Shown here: piece by piece, positions 43,460-51,944 of the stretch
How the letters are laid out: the number at the start of each line of letters is the position of its first letter
How positions within the stretch are numbered: the first letter of the stretch is position 1
Source: Ralstonia pickettii
GTDB lineage: Bacteria > Pseudomonadota > Gammaproteobacteria > Burkholderiales > Burkholderiaceae
Assembly: GCF_030582395.1 (NCBI RefSeq)
Contig: NZ_CP104381.1
Location: 3,286,001-3,350,000, forward strand
Direction: 5' to 3'
Length of the DNA stretch: 64,000 bases
The notes under the pieces: generated by a model
What the model was told of the DNA's origin: nothing
The model's database searches: none
Seen by the model: the letters and a program-made list of their open reading frames with translations, nothing else
Program-made: the position numbers and the translations under genes

Positions 43460-43897
43460 ATGGAACCCCGCCTCGACTTCTATCAAAGCAATCCCGCCGG
43501 CATCCAGGCGGTCATGGGCCTGGAAAAAGCGCTCGCCAAAAGCACGCTGGAAAAACCGCTGACTGAACTCGTGCGCCTGCGTGCCTCGCAAATCAACGGC
43601 TGCGCCTATTGCGTCGACTTGCATACCGCCGATGCGCGCAAGGGCGGTGAAGACGACCGCCGGCTGGCCACCGTGTCCGTCTGGCATGAAACGCCGTTTT
43701 TCACCGACCGGGAACGCGCCGCGCTGGCGTGGACGGAAGCCGTCACTCTTGTCGCAGAAACGCGCGTGCCCGACGACGTCTGGCAGGCCGCGCGCGCACA
43801 GTTCTCCGATGCCGAGCTGGTCGACCTCACGCTGCTGGTCAGCACCATCAACACGTGGAACCGCCTGGCCATCAGCTTTCGCAAGCTGCCCGCCTGA
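43460..43897 (+). CDS. AhpD-like / carboxymuconolactone-decarboxylase-family protein
   Basis: 145 residues. The alkylhydroperoxidase-type motif is NGCAYCVDLH (Cys48, Cys51, His55), preceded by LTELVRLRASQI and followed by WHETPFFTDRERAALAWTEA. The CxxC-H motif supports thiol peroxidase-like redox chemistry. It starts 79 bases after the MocR gene. Confidence 0.9.
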   Translation: MEPRLDFYQSNPAGIQAVMGLEKALAKSTLEKPLTELVRLRASQINGCAYCVDLHTADARKGGEDDRRLATVSVWHETPFFTDRERAALAWTEAVTLVAETRVPDDVWQAARAQFSDAELVDLTLLVSTINTWNRLAISFRKLPA

Positions 43898-43945
43898 GCG
43901 CCGCATATACTGCCTCGCACGGCAAGCGCCGCACCCGGAGGCCAC

Positions 43946-44377
43946 ATGCTGCACAACGTCCGCACCCTGAGCATCAACATCGAGCGCCACTTCGATGACG
44001 TGGCCATGTTCCTGGCCGAGCCGCTGAACTTTCCGATCTGGGCGACCGGGCTGTCGGAAGGGCTCGCCCCGGGAACGCAGGGCTCGGGCGCGGCCCCCGA
44101 TGAATGGATTGCCAAGGCTGCGCCCAGCAGCGACGAAGGCAGCGTGTTCATCCGCTTCAGCCCGCCCAATGAATTCGGCATTGCCGATCACTGGGTGCGC
44201 CTGCCGGACGGATCGACCATCTACGTGCCGCTGCGCGTGGTGCGCAACGGCGCGGGTACCACCGTGTCCCTCACGCTGTTTCAGCAGCCCAACATGGACG
44301 AAGCGCAGTTCGACGCCGATGCCGAATGGGTGCAGCGTGACCTGGTGAAACTGAAGACGGTGCTGGAAGCCGAATAG
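43946..44377 (+). CDS. SRPBCC (START/polyketide cyclase-like) protein
   Basis: 143 residues with the helix-grip pattern: NVRTLSINIERHFDDVAMFL, NFPIWATGL, VFIRFSPPNEFGIADHWVRL, YVPLRVVRNGAGTTVSLTLF and a C-terminal helix (WVQRDLVKLKTVLEAE). These proteins bind hydrophobic ligands; no catalytic role can be assigned. It starts 48 bases after the AhpD-like gene, probably the same transcript, and converges on the MFS gene 4 bases away. Confidence 0.75.
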   Translation: MLHNVRTLSINIERHFDDVAMFLAEPLNFPIWATGLSEGLAPGTQGSGAAPDEWIAKAAPSSDEGSVFIRFSPPNEFGIADHWVRLPDGSTIYVPLRVVRNGAGTTVSLTLFQQPNMDEAQFDADAEWVQRDLVKLKTVLEAE

Positions 44378-44381
44378 CCGC

Positions 44382-45683
44382 TCAGGCCTTCTCTGCCTGC
44401 CGGGCTTGCGGCACCGCCTGCGGACCGGACGCGCCGGCGGATGCCGGAGATGCAGCCAGCGACGGGTCGCCCTGCGCATCCGATCCCTTCACCTGGCTCA
44501 CCCAGAACACGCAGAACAGCCCGGCCGCCACCGCCAGCCAGCCGTTGAGGCCATAGCCTTCGATGCGGCCGCCGGCACCGCCGGAGAGCAGCAGCCCGCC
44601 CAGCCACGCACCCACGCCGGTACCGACCGACATCACCGCGCTGTTGGCCGACAGGAACGCACCGCGCACCTGCGGGGCCGGCACCGTGGTCATCAATGCC
44701 TGCATCGGGACCATGCGGCTGGAGAGGGTGACCATGAAGAACGGGAAGAACAGCAGCATGCCGATGAAGGGCCAGTCGGGCAGATGCGTCATCACCAGCA
44801 CCGGGATGAACGCCAGCAGTGCGGCGCCCACGAACACGCGGCGGCGGCCGTAACGGTCGGCCAGCTTGCCCACGGCACGCGAGCTGAAGAACGACGCCGC
44901 GCCGCCCGCCACATACAGCCACGACAGGTTTTGCGGCGGCACCCCGTGGTTGGCCACCAGCACCGGCGAGATGAACGGAATCACCAGCATGTGCGAGCCC
45001 ATCATCACGAAGGTCAGCACGAACGCACGCAGATGGCCCGGGTTGGTGAGCAATCGCCACAGGCCGGAGAGCACCTCGCCCAGCGTCTGGCTGCGGTTGC
45101 CTGCCAGATGTTCGGCCAACGGCGGAACGGTCTGCCGCGCGCCAAGCCAGATCAGCATCGTGAGCGCCGTCAGCAGGAAGAACGGCGCCGACCAGCCGAA
45201 GTGCGCGCCAATGGCAATGCCCACGGGCACGCCCGCCATGGCCGCCAGCGCAAACGACGACATCACCACGCCGGTGGCCGCGCCGCGCCGCGCAGGCGGA
45301 ATCACGTCCGACAGCACGGCCATGATGATCGACCCGAGCACACCGCCCGTGACGCCCGCAAACGCACGGGCGAACAGCAGCATGCTGTAACTGCCCGACA
45401 GCGCGCAGGCCAGGTTGGCCAGCGTGAACAGGCCGTAGACGGTCAGCAGCAGGCGGCGCCGGTCAAAGCGGTCGACGTAGGTGGCGGCCAGCAAGCCGGA
45501 GGCACCCGAGCACAGTGAATACACCGACACGGCCGTGGCGAACGCCGCCGGACCGATGCCAAACGTGTGCATGATCTGCGGACCAAGCGGCATCATCACC
45601 ATGAAATCCATGATGACGGTGAACTGCGTGAGCGCGAGCAGCCAGAGCAGCCGGCGCTCGCGCGAGGGATCAAGTAAAGGCAT
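44382..45683 (-). CDS. MFS transporter (12-span, drug-efflux or AraJ-like type)
   Basis: About 433 residues from ATG 45683 (MPLLDPSRERRLLWLLALTQ). Twelve spans, DRFDRRRLLLTVYGLF and KLADRYGRRRVFVGAALLAF between spans 2-3 and 8-9, GVTGGVLGSIIMAVLSDVIP in span 4-5. Efflux of a small molecule is likely; substrate unknown. An alternative ATG at 45764 would add a further hydrophobic stretch (VSAVWLLLPAACAASSL) and cannot be excluded; neither has a good ribosome site. Confidence 0.78.
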   Translation of the reverse strand: MPLLDPSRERRLLWLLALTQFTVIMDFMVMMPLGPQIMHTFGIGPAAFATAVSVYSLCSGASGLLAATYVDRFDRRRLLLTVYGLFTLANLACALSGSYSMLLFARAFAGVTGGVLGSIIMAVLSDVIPPARRGAATGVVMSSFALAAMAGVPVGIAIGAHFGWSAPFFLLTALTMLIWLGARQTVPPLAEHLAGNRSQTLGEVLSGLWRLLTNPGHLRAFVLTFVMMGSHMLVIPFISPVLVANHGVPPQNLSWLYVAGGAASFFSSRAVGKLADRYGRRRVFVGAALLAFIPVLVMTHLPDWPFIGMLLFFPFFMVTLSSRMVPMQALMTTVPAPQVRGAFLSANSAVMSVGTGVGAWLGGLLLSGGAGGRIEGYGLNGWLAVAAGLFCVFWVSQVKGSDAQGDPSLAASPASAGASGPQAVPQARQAEKA

Positions 45684-45856
45684 GAGGGCGATCGAAGAAA
45701 GGGAGGAAGCGGCGCACGCGGCTGGCAACAGGAGCCAGACGGCCGACACGCCGTGTTGTGTCATAAAACATATCTTACGATAGTTGTCGTGACACAAGAA
45801 GTCAAACTTTATTCGGCGAAATTCTGCGCGTCGTCGCTGCCTCCGCGCGCAATGGA

Positions 45857-46705
45857 CTATTTCGCCCGCAGCCGCCACAACACGTCCAACACATGTTGCG
45901 TCGATCGCTCGACGTGGCCGGCGCGGTGCGCGATGCCGAGTTCACGCCACAGCGCCGGGCGCAGCGGCCGCATGGCGATGCGCGCATCCGACGGCGCCGC
46001 AGACGCCTCATGCGGCAGCAGCGTTGCGCCGTAACCGGCCGCGACCAGGCTCTTGATGGCGTCGTTGTAGTTGAGCTGGATGCGCGGCACAGGGTGGTGG
46101 CCATCCGCGGCGAACCATTCGGTCGTCTGGCGCGAAAGCCGCGTGGTGGCGTCGTTCAGGATCAGCGGCTGCGCCGCAAGCCACGCAGGCGTGATGCGGG
46201 CCGGGTTCGACCAGTGCGCTGGCAGGAAGGCCATCACGGGATCGCGCCGCCACGGCTTGATGGAGAGCCCCGCCACCTGCGATTGCGGAAGCGCCACGAG
46301 ACCAATGTCGAGCGCGCCATCGACCAACCCCGCCAGCGTTTCCTGCGACGTCAGCACCGCCACCTGCACGTCGATGCCGGGGTGGTCTTGCCGCAGCACC
46401 TCCAGCGCCTGCGGCAGCAAGTGGGCGATGGCGCCGGTGGAGGCGCCCAGCCGCACGCGCCCGCTCAGGCCCTGCACTTGCCGCTGGATATCGTCCAGCG
46501 CTTGCTCGGCATCAGCGAGCAGCTTGCGCGCGCGCTCCACCATCACCTCGCCAATGGCGGTGGGCTGCACCTGCCCGCGCTTGCGTGACAGAAGTTGCGC
46601 GCCCACGCGATCTTCCAGCTCGGCGATATGCAGGCTCACGGTGGGCGCTGCCAGATGCAGGGCCCGCGCCGCGTCGGCAAACGATCCGCGGCCGGCGACT
46701 TCCAC
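45857..46705 (-). CDS. LysR-family regulator with a problematic 5' end
   Basis: 282 residues from GTG 46705. The helix-turn-helix is GSFADAARALHLAAPTVSLH, followed by an effector domain ending in VLWRLRAK. LysR proteins normally begin with about 10 residues more; here the upstream in-frame codons do encode ISLDRLRTL, but the only ATG in frame (46741-46739) is followed at once by TGA (46738-46736). So either the gene starts at a non-standard codon or at the GTG with a shortened first helix, or it has been damaged. It diverges from argC. Confidence 0.7.
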   Translation of the reverse strand: MEVAGRGSFADAARALHLAAPTVSLHIAELEDRVGAQLLSRKRGQVQPTAIGEVMVERARKLLADAEQALDDIQRQVQGLSGRVRLGASTGAIAHLLPQALEVLRQDHPGIDVQVAVLTSQETLAGLVDGALDIGLVALPQSQVAGLSIKPWRRDPVMAFLPAHWSNPARITPAWLAAQPLILNDATTRLSRQTTEWFAADGHHPVPRIQLNYNDAIKSLVAAGYGATLLPHEASAAPSDARIAMRPLRPALWRELGIAHRAGHVERSTQHVLDVLWRLRAK

Positions 46706-46856
46706 GAGGGTGCGCAGGCGGTCCAGGCTGATCTCTCACATGATTCAGAAAAGCTGAATGTGACAGTTGTGAAATTCAACTTTTCCTATTCTAGGTCGCG
46801 CTCGAAGATGGGGGCTCGCATTCATCACCAACTTCTTTCCCTGGGAGCGCCCCGCC

Positions 46857-47789
46857 ATGTCCACGCCCCTCGTCTTCATTGATGGCGACCAAGGCACCAC
46901 CGGCCTGCAGATCCACGAGCGCCTGCGCAGCCGCGTCGAGCGGCAAGACCTGAAACTGCTGACGCTTCCCGCCGACGCCCGCAAAGACGCGCAACGCCGT
47001 GCCGAAGCCATCAACGCCTGCGATATCGCCATCCTGTGCCTGCCCGATGCGGCCGCGCGCGAGGCGGTCGCGGCTGTCGTCAACCCGAGCGTGCGCGTGA
47101 TCGACGCCAGCTCCGCGCATCGCACCACGCCGGGCTGGGTGTACGGCTTTCCGGAGATGGGCGAAGGGCAAGCCCAACGCGTTGCCGCGGCGTCGCGCGT
47201 GACCAACCCGGGCTGCTACCCGACCGGCGCCATCGGGATGCTTCGCCCGCTCGTGCAAGCGGGCCTTGTGCCGGCGGATTATCCGATCAGCATTCATGCG
47301 GTGTCCGGCTATTCGGGCGGTGGTCGCGCCGCAGTGGAAACCTACGAGGGGCCGGACGCTGCACATGCCTTGCCGTTCCAGGTGTACGGGCTGGGCCTCG
47401 CGCACAAGCACACGCCGGAGATCCAACTGCACGCCGGGCTCACGCAGCGGCCGATGTTCGTGCCGGCCTACGGCGCGTATCGCCAGGGCATTGTGCTGAC
47501 GGTGCCGCTGGAGCTGCGTCTGCTCAACGCCGGCGTTGATGCGACTGCGCTGCATGCCTGTCTGGCAGACCACTACGCTGGCGCGCGGCATGTGGACGTG
47601 ATGCCGCTGCAGGCACCGTCTGCCTTGCCGCATCTCGATCCGCAAGCGCTCAACGGCACCAACGACATGCGCCTGGGCGTGTTCGCCAACGACCACGGTC
47701 AGGTCTTGCTCACGGCGGTGTTCGACAACCTCGGCAAGGGCGCCTCCGGCGCGGCGGTGCAAAACCTCGATCTGATGCTGGCGCAGTAG
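46857..47789 (+). CDS. argC: N-acetyl-gamma-glutamyl-phosphate reductase, type 2
   Basis: 310 residues, the short (type 2) form. It reduces N-acetylglutamyl phosphate to the semialdehyde in arginine synthesis. N-terminal nucleotide-binding stretch [37 protein letters not shown], catalytic Cys120 in [28 protein letters not shown] and the C-terminal [20 protein letters not shown]. It diverges from a LysR gene, which may regulate it. Confidence 0.93.
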   Translation: MSTPLVFIDGDQGTTGLQIHERLRSRVERQDLKLLTLPADARKDAQRRAEAINACDIAILCLPDAAAREAVAAVVNPSVRVIDASSAHRTTPGWVYGFPEMGEGQAQRVAAASRVTNPGCYPTGAIGMLRPLVQAGLVPADYPISIHAVSGYSGGGRAAVETYEGPDAAHALPFQVYGLGLAHKHTPEIQLHAGLTQRPMFVPAYGAYRQGIVLTVPLELRLLNAGVDATALHACLADHYAGARHVDVMPLQAPSALPHLDPQALNGTNDMRLGVFANDHGQVLLTAVFDNLGKGASGAAVQNLDLMLAQ

Positions 47790-47927
47790 TGGCAAATCGA
47801 ATGGAAGGCATCGCAACATTTAATTGGTCGATTGTGGGCGACTTCGCTATCGTCAACGCCGCCCGCGTACGAACCGCCTGTTGCTGTTTGCGCTCGGGGC
47901 CGGACCAACCCATTGCCTGAATGCAAC

Positions 47928-48764
47928 ATGTCTAAAACCACGTATTACGCGCCGCATGGCGGCCATCCGCCGCAGACGGATCTACTGACCGATCGCGCGA
48001 TGTTCACCGAGGCGTACGCGGTGATCCCCAAGGGGGTGATGCGCGACATCGTCACGAGCTGGCTGCCGTTCTGGACCCACACGCGCCTGTGGGTGATCGC
48101 CCGCCCGCTGTCGGGTTTTGCCGAGACCTTCTCGCAGTACATCGTTGAAGTGAACCCGGGCGGCGGCAGCGACAAGCCCGAGCAAGACAAGAACGCCGAA
48201 GCCGTGCTGTTCGTCGTTGAAGGCGAAGCCGAGCTGACGCTGCAAGGCAAGAAGCACACGCTCACGCCGGGCGGCTACGCGTTCATTCCGCCGAGCGCCG
48301 ACTGGACGCTGCACAACGTGAGCGACGCCCCGGTGCGCTTCCACTGGATCCGCAAGCACTACCAGGTCGTCGATGGCATTCCCCTGCCGGAAGCCTTCGT
48401 GACCAACGAACAGGACGTCGAGCCGATCCCGATGCCGGGCACCAACGGCGCCTGGGTGACGACGCGCTTTGTCGACATGAGCGACATGCGCCACGACATG
48501 CACGTCAACATCGTCACGTTCGAGCCGGGCGGTGTGATTCCGTTTGCCGAGACCCACGTGATGGAGCACGGCCTGTATGTGCTTGAAGGCAAGGCTGTCT
48601 ATCGCCTGAACCAGGATTGGGTCGAGGTGGAAGCCGGTGATTTCATGTGGCTGCGCGCATTCTGCCCGCAGGCCTGCTATTCGGGTGGCCCCGGCCGCTT
48701 CCGTTATCTGCTGTACAAGGATGTGAACCGTCATATGAACCTGACCCTGAACCCGTCGCGTTAA
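47928..48764 (+). CDS. (S)-ureidoglycine aminohydrolase
   Basis: 278 residues, bicupin enzyme of allantoin breakdown that releases ammonia from ureidoglycine. N-terminal YYAPHGGHPPQTDLLTDRAM and PFWTHTRLWVIARPLSGFAE, first cupin LFVVEGEAELTLQGK, second cupin with metal ligands in FAETHVMEHGLYVLEGKAVY. Family length and motifs agree with AllE/UGlyAH. No other allantoin genes are in the window. A strong terminator follows at 48789. Confidence 0.9.
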   Translation: MSKTTYYAPHGGHPPQTDLLTDRAMFTEAYAVIPKGVMRDIVTSWLPFWTHTRLWVIARPLSGFAETFSQYIVEVNPGGGSDKPEQDKNAEAVLFVVEGEAELTLQGKKHTLTPGGYAFIPPSADWTLHNVSDAPVRFHWIRKHYQVVDGIPLPEAFVTNEQDVEPIPMPGTNGAWVTTRFVDMSDMRHDMHVNIVTFEPGGVIPFAETHVMEHGLYVLEGKAVYRLNQDWVEVEAGDFMWLRAFCPQACYSGGPGRFRYLLYKDVNRHMNLTLNPSR

Positions 48765-48788
48765 GCGACGCAGAGGTCGGATAAAAAA

Positions 48789-48819
48789 GCCCGCCGGTAT
48801 TTGCCGTCGGGCTTTTTTT
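48789..48819. terminator. Bidirectional terminator between convergent genes
   Basis: GCCCGCCGG (48789-48797) / CCGTCGGGC (48804-48812) flanked by six A before and seven T after, so it can stop both the aminohydrolase and the convergent tam transcript. Confidence 0.85.
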
Positions 48820-48850
48820 CATGGCGGCGCTTCTGCTTCTGCGATTGCGC

Positions 48851-49630
48851 CTACTTGCGCGTCGCCACGATGAACAGGCGCGGAAACGGCAGCAGCACCG
48901 TGCCATCGTCGAGTGCCGGATAGGCGGCGGCGATGGCATCGCGGTAGCGCGCGAGGAAGACGGGCCGTTCGGCTTCGTTCAAGGCCGCGAGGAAGGGGCG
49001 CAGGCCGGTTCCCTTCAGCCATTCCACCACCGCATCCGCGCCACCCCGCAGAGGGTGGTAATACGTGGTGCGCCATACGTCCACCCGACGGCACAGCGGT
49101 GACAGCATGGCGTAGTAGCGGCGTGGGTCAAACCGCTCCGTGCGTTCGACGCCCTTGAGCTTGCCGGCCCACGGGCCGTCGGCAGCCACCTCGCGCATCA
49201 GGCGGTGCGTCGGCTCGTCCAGGTTGTCGGGCATTTGCACCGCCAGGTGGCCGCCCTGCGTCAGCTTGCCGATCAATTTCGGGAGCAGCGTGCCGTGATC
49301 GGGCAACCATTGCAGCACGGCGTTCGCCAGGATCAGATCGAACGCATCGGGCGGGTTCCACGTGGCAATGTCGGCGATCTCGAAATCCACGTGCGGCAGG
49401 CGCTTGCGCGCGGCCTCGATCATGTCGGCCGAAGTGTCGAACCCGCGGACGGCCGCGCCGGGCGCGCGCGCCATCAGTGCCTCGGTGGAATTGCCTGGCC
49501 CGCAGCCGATGTCGATGGCGCTGCGGATGGCCGTTTGCGGCACGGCGGCCAGCAAGTCCCGGGCAGGCCGCGTGCGTTCTTCTTCAAACCGCACATACTG
49601 ATCTGCGCTCCAATCGTGCTGCGTGGTCAT
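48851..49630 (-). CDS. tam: Trans-aconitate 2-methyltransferase
   Basis: 259 residues. SAM-binding motif I is AIDIGCGPGNSTEALM, then DTSADMIEAARKRLPHVDFE, FDLILANAVLQWLPDH and VQMPDNLDEPTHRLMREVA, all as in Tam, which methylates trans-aconitate to relieve aconitase inhibition. The start at 49630 (MTTQHDWSADQYVRFE) matches the family; the frame to 49720 is not conserved-looking. It diverges from a LysR gene with a palindromic operator between them. Confidence 0.9.
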   Translation of the reverse strand: MTTQHDWSADQYVRFEEERTRPARDLLAAVPQTAIRSAIDIGCGPGNSTEALMARAPGAAVRGFDTSADMIEAARKRLPHVDFEIADIATWNPPDAFDLILANAVLQWLPDHGTLLPKLIGKLTQGGHLAVQMPDNLDEPTHRLMREVAADGPWAGKLKGVERTERFDPRRYYAMLSPLCRRVDVWRTTYYHPLRGGADAVVEWLKGTGLRPFLAALNEAERPVFLARYRDAIAAAYPALDDGTVLLPFPRLFIVATRK

Positions 49631-49696
49631 GCGGGCTCTCCTTGCCGGGGTTGCGATCGAACACGGGCATTCTGTGGCATGACCGGAGATCAGTAA

Positions 49697-49721
49697 AATG
49701 AATTCATTGCTGGAATTCATT
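49697..49721. promoter_or_regulatory. Palindromic operator between tam and LysR gene
   Basis: AATGAATTCATT (49697-49708) is a perfect 12-base palindrome; after GCTG a further half, GAATTCATT (49713-49721), follows. It lies 11 bases before the LysR start and 67 before tam, a typical LysR autoregulatory position. Confidence 0.55.
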
Positions 49722-49731
49722 CACTTATCTA

Positions 49732-50628
49732 ATGAAAATCGATACGCTCGGCGTGCAGGCATTCGTGGCAATTGCGGAGTGCGGCAGCTTTACGCAAGCC
49801 GCTGAAACGCTGCACGTGACGCAGACCGCCATCACGCAGCGCCTGCGCAAGCTGGAGGCGTTTCTGGGTGTCGCACTGGTGGAGCGCACGACGCGCCGGA
49901 CGGAGCTGACGGAAATCGGTCAGCGCTTTCTGCCGCAGGCGCGGCGGCTGCTCAATGAGCTGTCCGACGCGCTCACGGAGATTCGCGAGACCGGCCTGAG
50001 CCAGCGCGGCGACATCACGATCGCCTGCGTGCCGACGGTGGGCGTGCAATACCTCCCGCGCATCTTGCGCGCGTTCTCCGAGCACCGCCCGCACGATCGC
50101 GTGAAGATTCTCGACCACGCCTCGGCGTCTGTGTTGCAAGCCGTGCTGCGGCGTGAGGCCGAGTTCGGCATCAGCATTGCAGGCGATCAGCATCCGGAGT
50201 TGGTGAGCGTGCCGCTGACGAACGATCCGTACGTCCTGGTCTGCCGCGACGATCATCCGTTGGCCAAGCGCCGCCGCATCCGATGGCAAGCCTTGCAGCC
50301 CCACCCGCTCATCTTTGCCGGCGAGGTCAGCGGCAACCGCAGCCTGCTCGACGGCGCACTCAAGGCGAGCGGCGTGACGCTGCATTCGTTCTACGAAGTA
50401 CAGCGCAGCTCAACGGCGCTCGGGCTGGTGGCGGAAGGGTTGGGCGCGGCGGTGGTGCCACGGCTCGCCATTCAGAAGAATGCGTATCCGATGATCCGCA
50501 CGGTCGAGCTCGTCGAACCGGAAGTGTCGCGCACGCTGGTGCTCGTCACGCGCAAGGCGGCGCAGTTGTCGCCTGCGGCGCGCGCGCTGTATGACCGAAT
50601 CGTCGAAGGGGCAACAGCGCCGACGTGA
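49732..50628 (+). CDS. LysR-family regulator
   Basis: 298 residues: helix-turn-helix MKIDTLGVQAFVAIAECGSF with FTQAAETLHVTQTAITQRLR and a periplasmic-binding-like effector domain (GDITIACVPTVGVQYLPRIL, FGISIAGDQHPELVSVPLTN, GLVAEGLGAAVVPRLAI). Divergent from tam across 101 bases. The inducer cannot be inferred. Confidence 0.92.
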   Translation: MKIDTLGVQAFVAIAECGSFTQAAETLHVTQTAITQRLRKLEAFLGVALVERTTRRTELTEIGQRFLPQARRLLNELSDALTEIRETGLSQRGDITIACVPTVGVQYLPRILRAFSEHRPHDRVKILDHASASVLQAVLRREAEFGISIAGDQHPELVSVPLTNDPYVLVCRDDHPLAKRRRIRWQALQPHPLIFAGEVSGNRSLLDGALKASGVTLHSFYEVQRSSTALGLVAEGLGAAVVPRLAIQKNAYPMIRTVELVEPEVSRTLVLVTRKAAQLSPAARALYDRIVEGATAPT

Positions 50629-50686
50629 TGCCGGCACAGAGGGGGCCGTGTCTCACTGCGCCCGCCTCTCATGCCGTACGCGGTCT

Positions 50687-50995
50687 TCACGCGCTGGCGC
50701 CGTCCGACGTGCCGGGGTAGCGCGTATCGCCGCGCCATGCGAGCACATCATGTGCGCTGGTTTGCCGATCCGCGCCCTGCGCATACGGATCGAAGCGATC
50801 GTACTTCCACGACAGATAACCGTAGGTATCGGCTTGGCGGTCGGCACCTTGCGTGAACGGGTCCGTCTTGTCGACGGCGCCTTGCGTATACGGATCGTAC
50901 TTGGCCTGCGCGGCAGCAGCCGGTTGTGCGAGGAACAGTGCGGCAGAAGCGGAAAGGGTGGCAAGCAAGGCCAGGGTAATGCGGCGGGTGTGCAT
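50687..50995 (-). CDS. Small exported protein with D-P-[YF]-x-Q-G-A repeats
   Basis: 102 residues: signal peptide to AAAAQ (about 29), then a short degenerate repeat: YDPYTQGAVDKT, DPFTQGADRQAD, FDPYAQGADRQTS, ending without a fold signature. GAGGAG before ATG 50995 supports translation. Such tyrosine/aspartate-rich small exported proteins occur in Burkholderiales with unknown role; cell-envelope binding is only a guess. Confidence 0.7.
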   Translation of the reverse strand: MHTRRITLALLATLSASAALFLAQPAAAAQAKYDPYTQGAVDKTDPFTQGADRQADTYGYLSWKYDRFDPYAQGADRQTSAHDVLAWRGDTRYPGTSDGASA

Positions 50996-51313
50996 GGTGA
51001 ACTCCTCGTACGGTGAACGTGCCGCCGGAGGCGGCATCCCATCGGATCGCCGGCGGCGCGTGGCCGCTTGCGTCCCACAGGTTGGTCGCGGTGCACCTGC
51101 AAACCTGACACTGCATCGACGAAAAAATGCCGCACCAGCCTGTACCTGCAGATACGCAGCCCGTGCGGCAGTGGATGCGGCCCTCGCGAAAAACGCGTGG
51201 ATGTTGCGGCTGTTGCGGCCGCTGCATCAAGCTGTGCAGGCCCAGCCACCCGACGTAGACGCCACTGGGATGCTACCCTCGCACATCATTCACATCACCT
51301 CGATATCCGACCC

Positions 51314-51586
51314 ATGGCCCATACCATCCGCGACAAAGCCAAGCTGCAGGCGCGCGTCCGGCGTATTCAGGGGCAGGCCGCCGCGCTTGAAAAACAACTC
51401 GCCGAAGAGGGCGATTGCACGGCCGTCCTCCAGCAGATTGCCGCCATTCGCGGCGCGGTGAACGGGCTGATGGCCGCGGTCATCGAGGGCCACCTGACAG
51501 ATCACGTTGTCAAGGAGCCCGCCGAGGCGCAGCGCCAGCAAGACCTCGACGCGGTGATGCAAGTGATCAAATCGTATCTCAAGTAG
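51314..51586 (+). CDS. RcnR-like nickel/cobalt-type repressor (CsoR/FrmR family)
   Basis: 90 residues, all-helical CsoR/RcnR fold. The residues match RcnR more than FrmR: N-terminal [11 protein letters not shown] (His3), [20 protein letters not shown] (Cys35), and EGHLTDHVV (His60, His64), the Ni/Co ligand set. No rcnA efflux gene is adjacent; an EamA-type exporter begins 358 bases downstream behind a structured leader. Target genes are therefore uncertain. Confidence 0.82.
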   Translation: MAHTIRDKAKLQARVRRIQGQAAALEKQLAEEGDCTAVLQQIAAIRGAVNGLMAAVIEGHLTDHVVKEPAEAQRQQDLDAVMQVIKSYLK

Positions 51587-51850
51587 CGTGCCGCCCTTGC
51601 ACCATGCGCGCGATCCCGATAGGCTGCGCAAACGCCATCGGCCAATTCCGATTTTCTGAAGCTTTCCGAATCTTCGTCTTCATGCCCCGACTTCACGCCA
51701 CCCTCCTCGTTGCCGGCCATCGCGCCCGCGTGGATGACCCCTGCGTGCAGCCCGGGCCCTTCCCTCCTCCTGTCGTCTCTTCGGGCTACGACGTCGGCGC
51801 GCCGCCGCCGCCACATCTGCCCGCATTCGGCTGACTTTCAGCCGCTTCGT

Positions 51851-51914
51851 TTCCGGTTGACCTGAACCAGGCTCGGGCACACGCCCGAGGCAGGCGCTTG
51901 CCTGCGCGCCGGAA
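51851..51914 (+). ncRNA. Candidate multi-branch leader RNA upstream of the EamA gene
   Basis: TTCCGG (51851-51856) can close with CCGGAA (51909-51914) around two perfect hairpins, CTCGGGC-ACAC-GCCCGAG (51872-51889) and GCAGGC-GCTT-GCCTGC (51890-51905); a third small hairpin, GGTT/AACC (51855-51868), competes with the closing stem. It ends 30 bases before ATG 51945. This compact junction looks like a regulatory leader, but it matches no riboswitch I know. The remaining 51587-51850 shows nothing convincing. Confidence 0.4.
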
Positions 51915-51944
51915 CCCGACATCTCTTTTCGACAGGTGAGTGGA

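Noticed and set aside
51872..51905. Guanidine-II (mini-ykkC) riboswitch before the EamA gene
   Set aside because: Two hairpins are present, but the loops are ACAC and GCTT, not the required ACGR.
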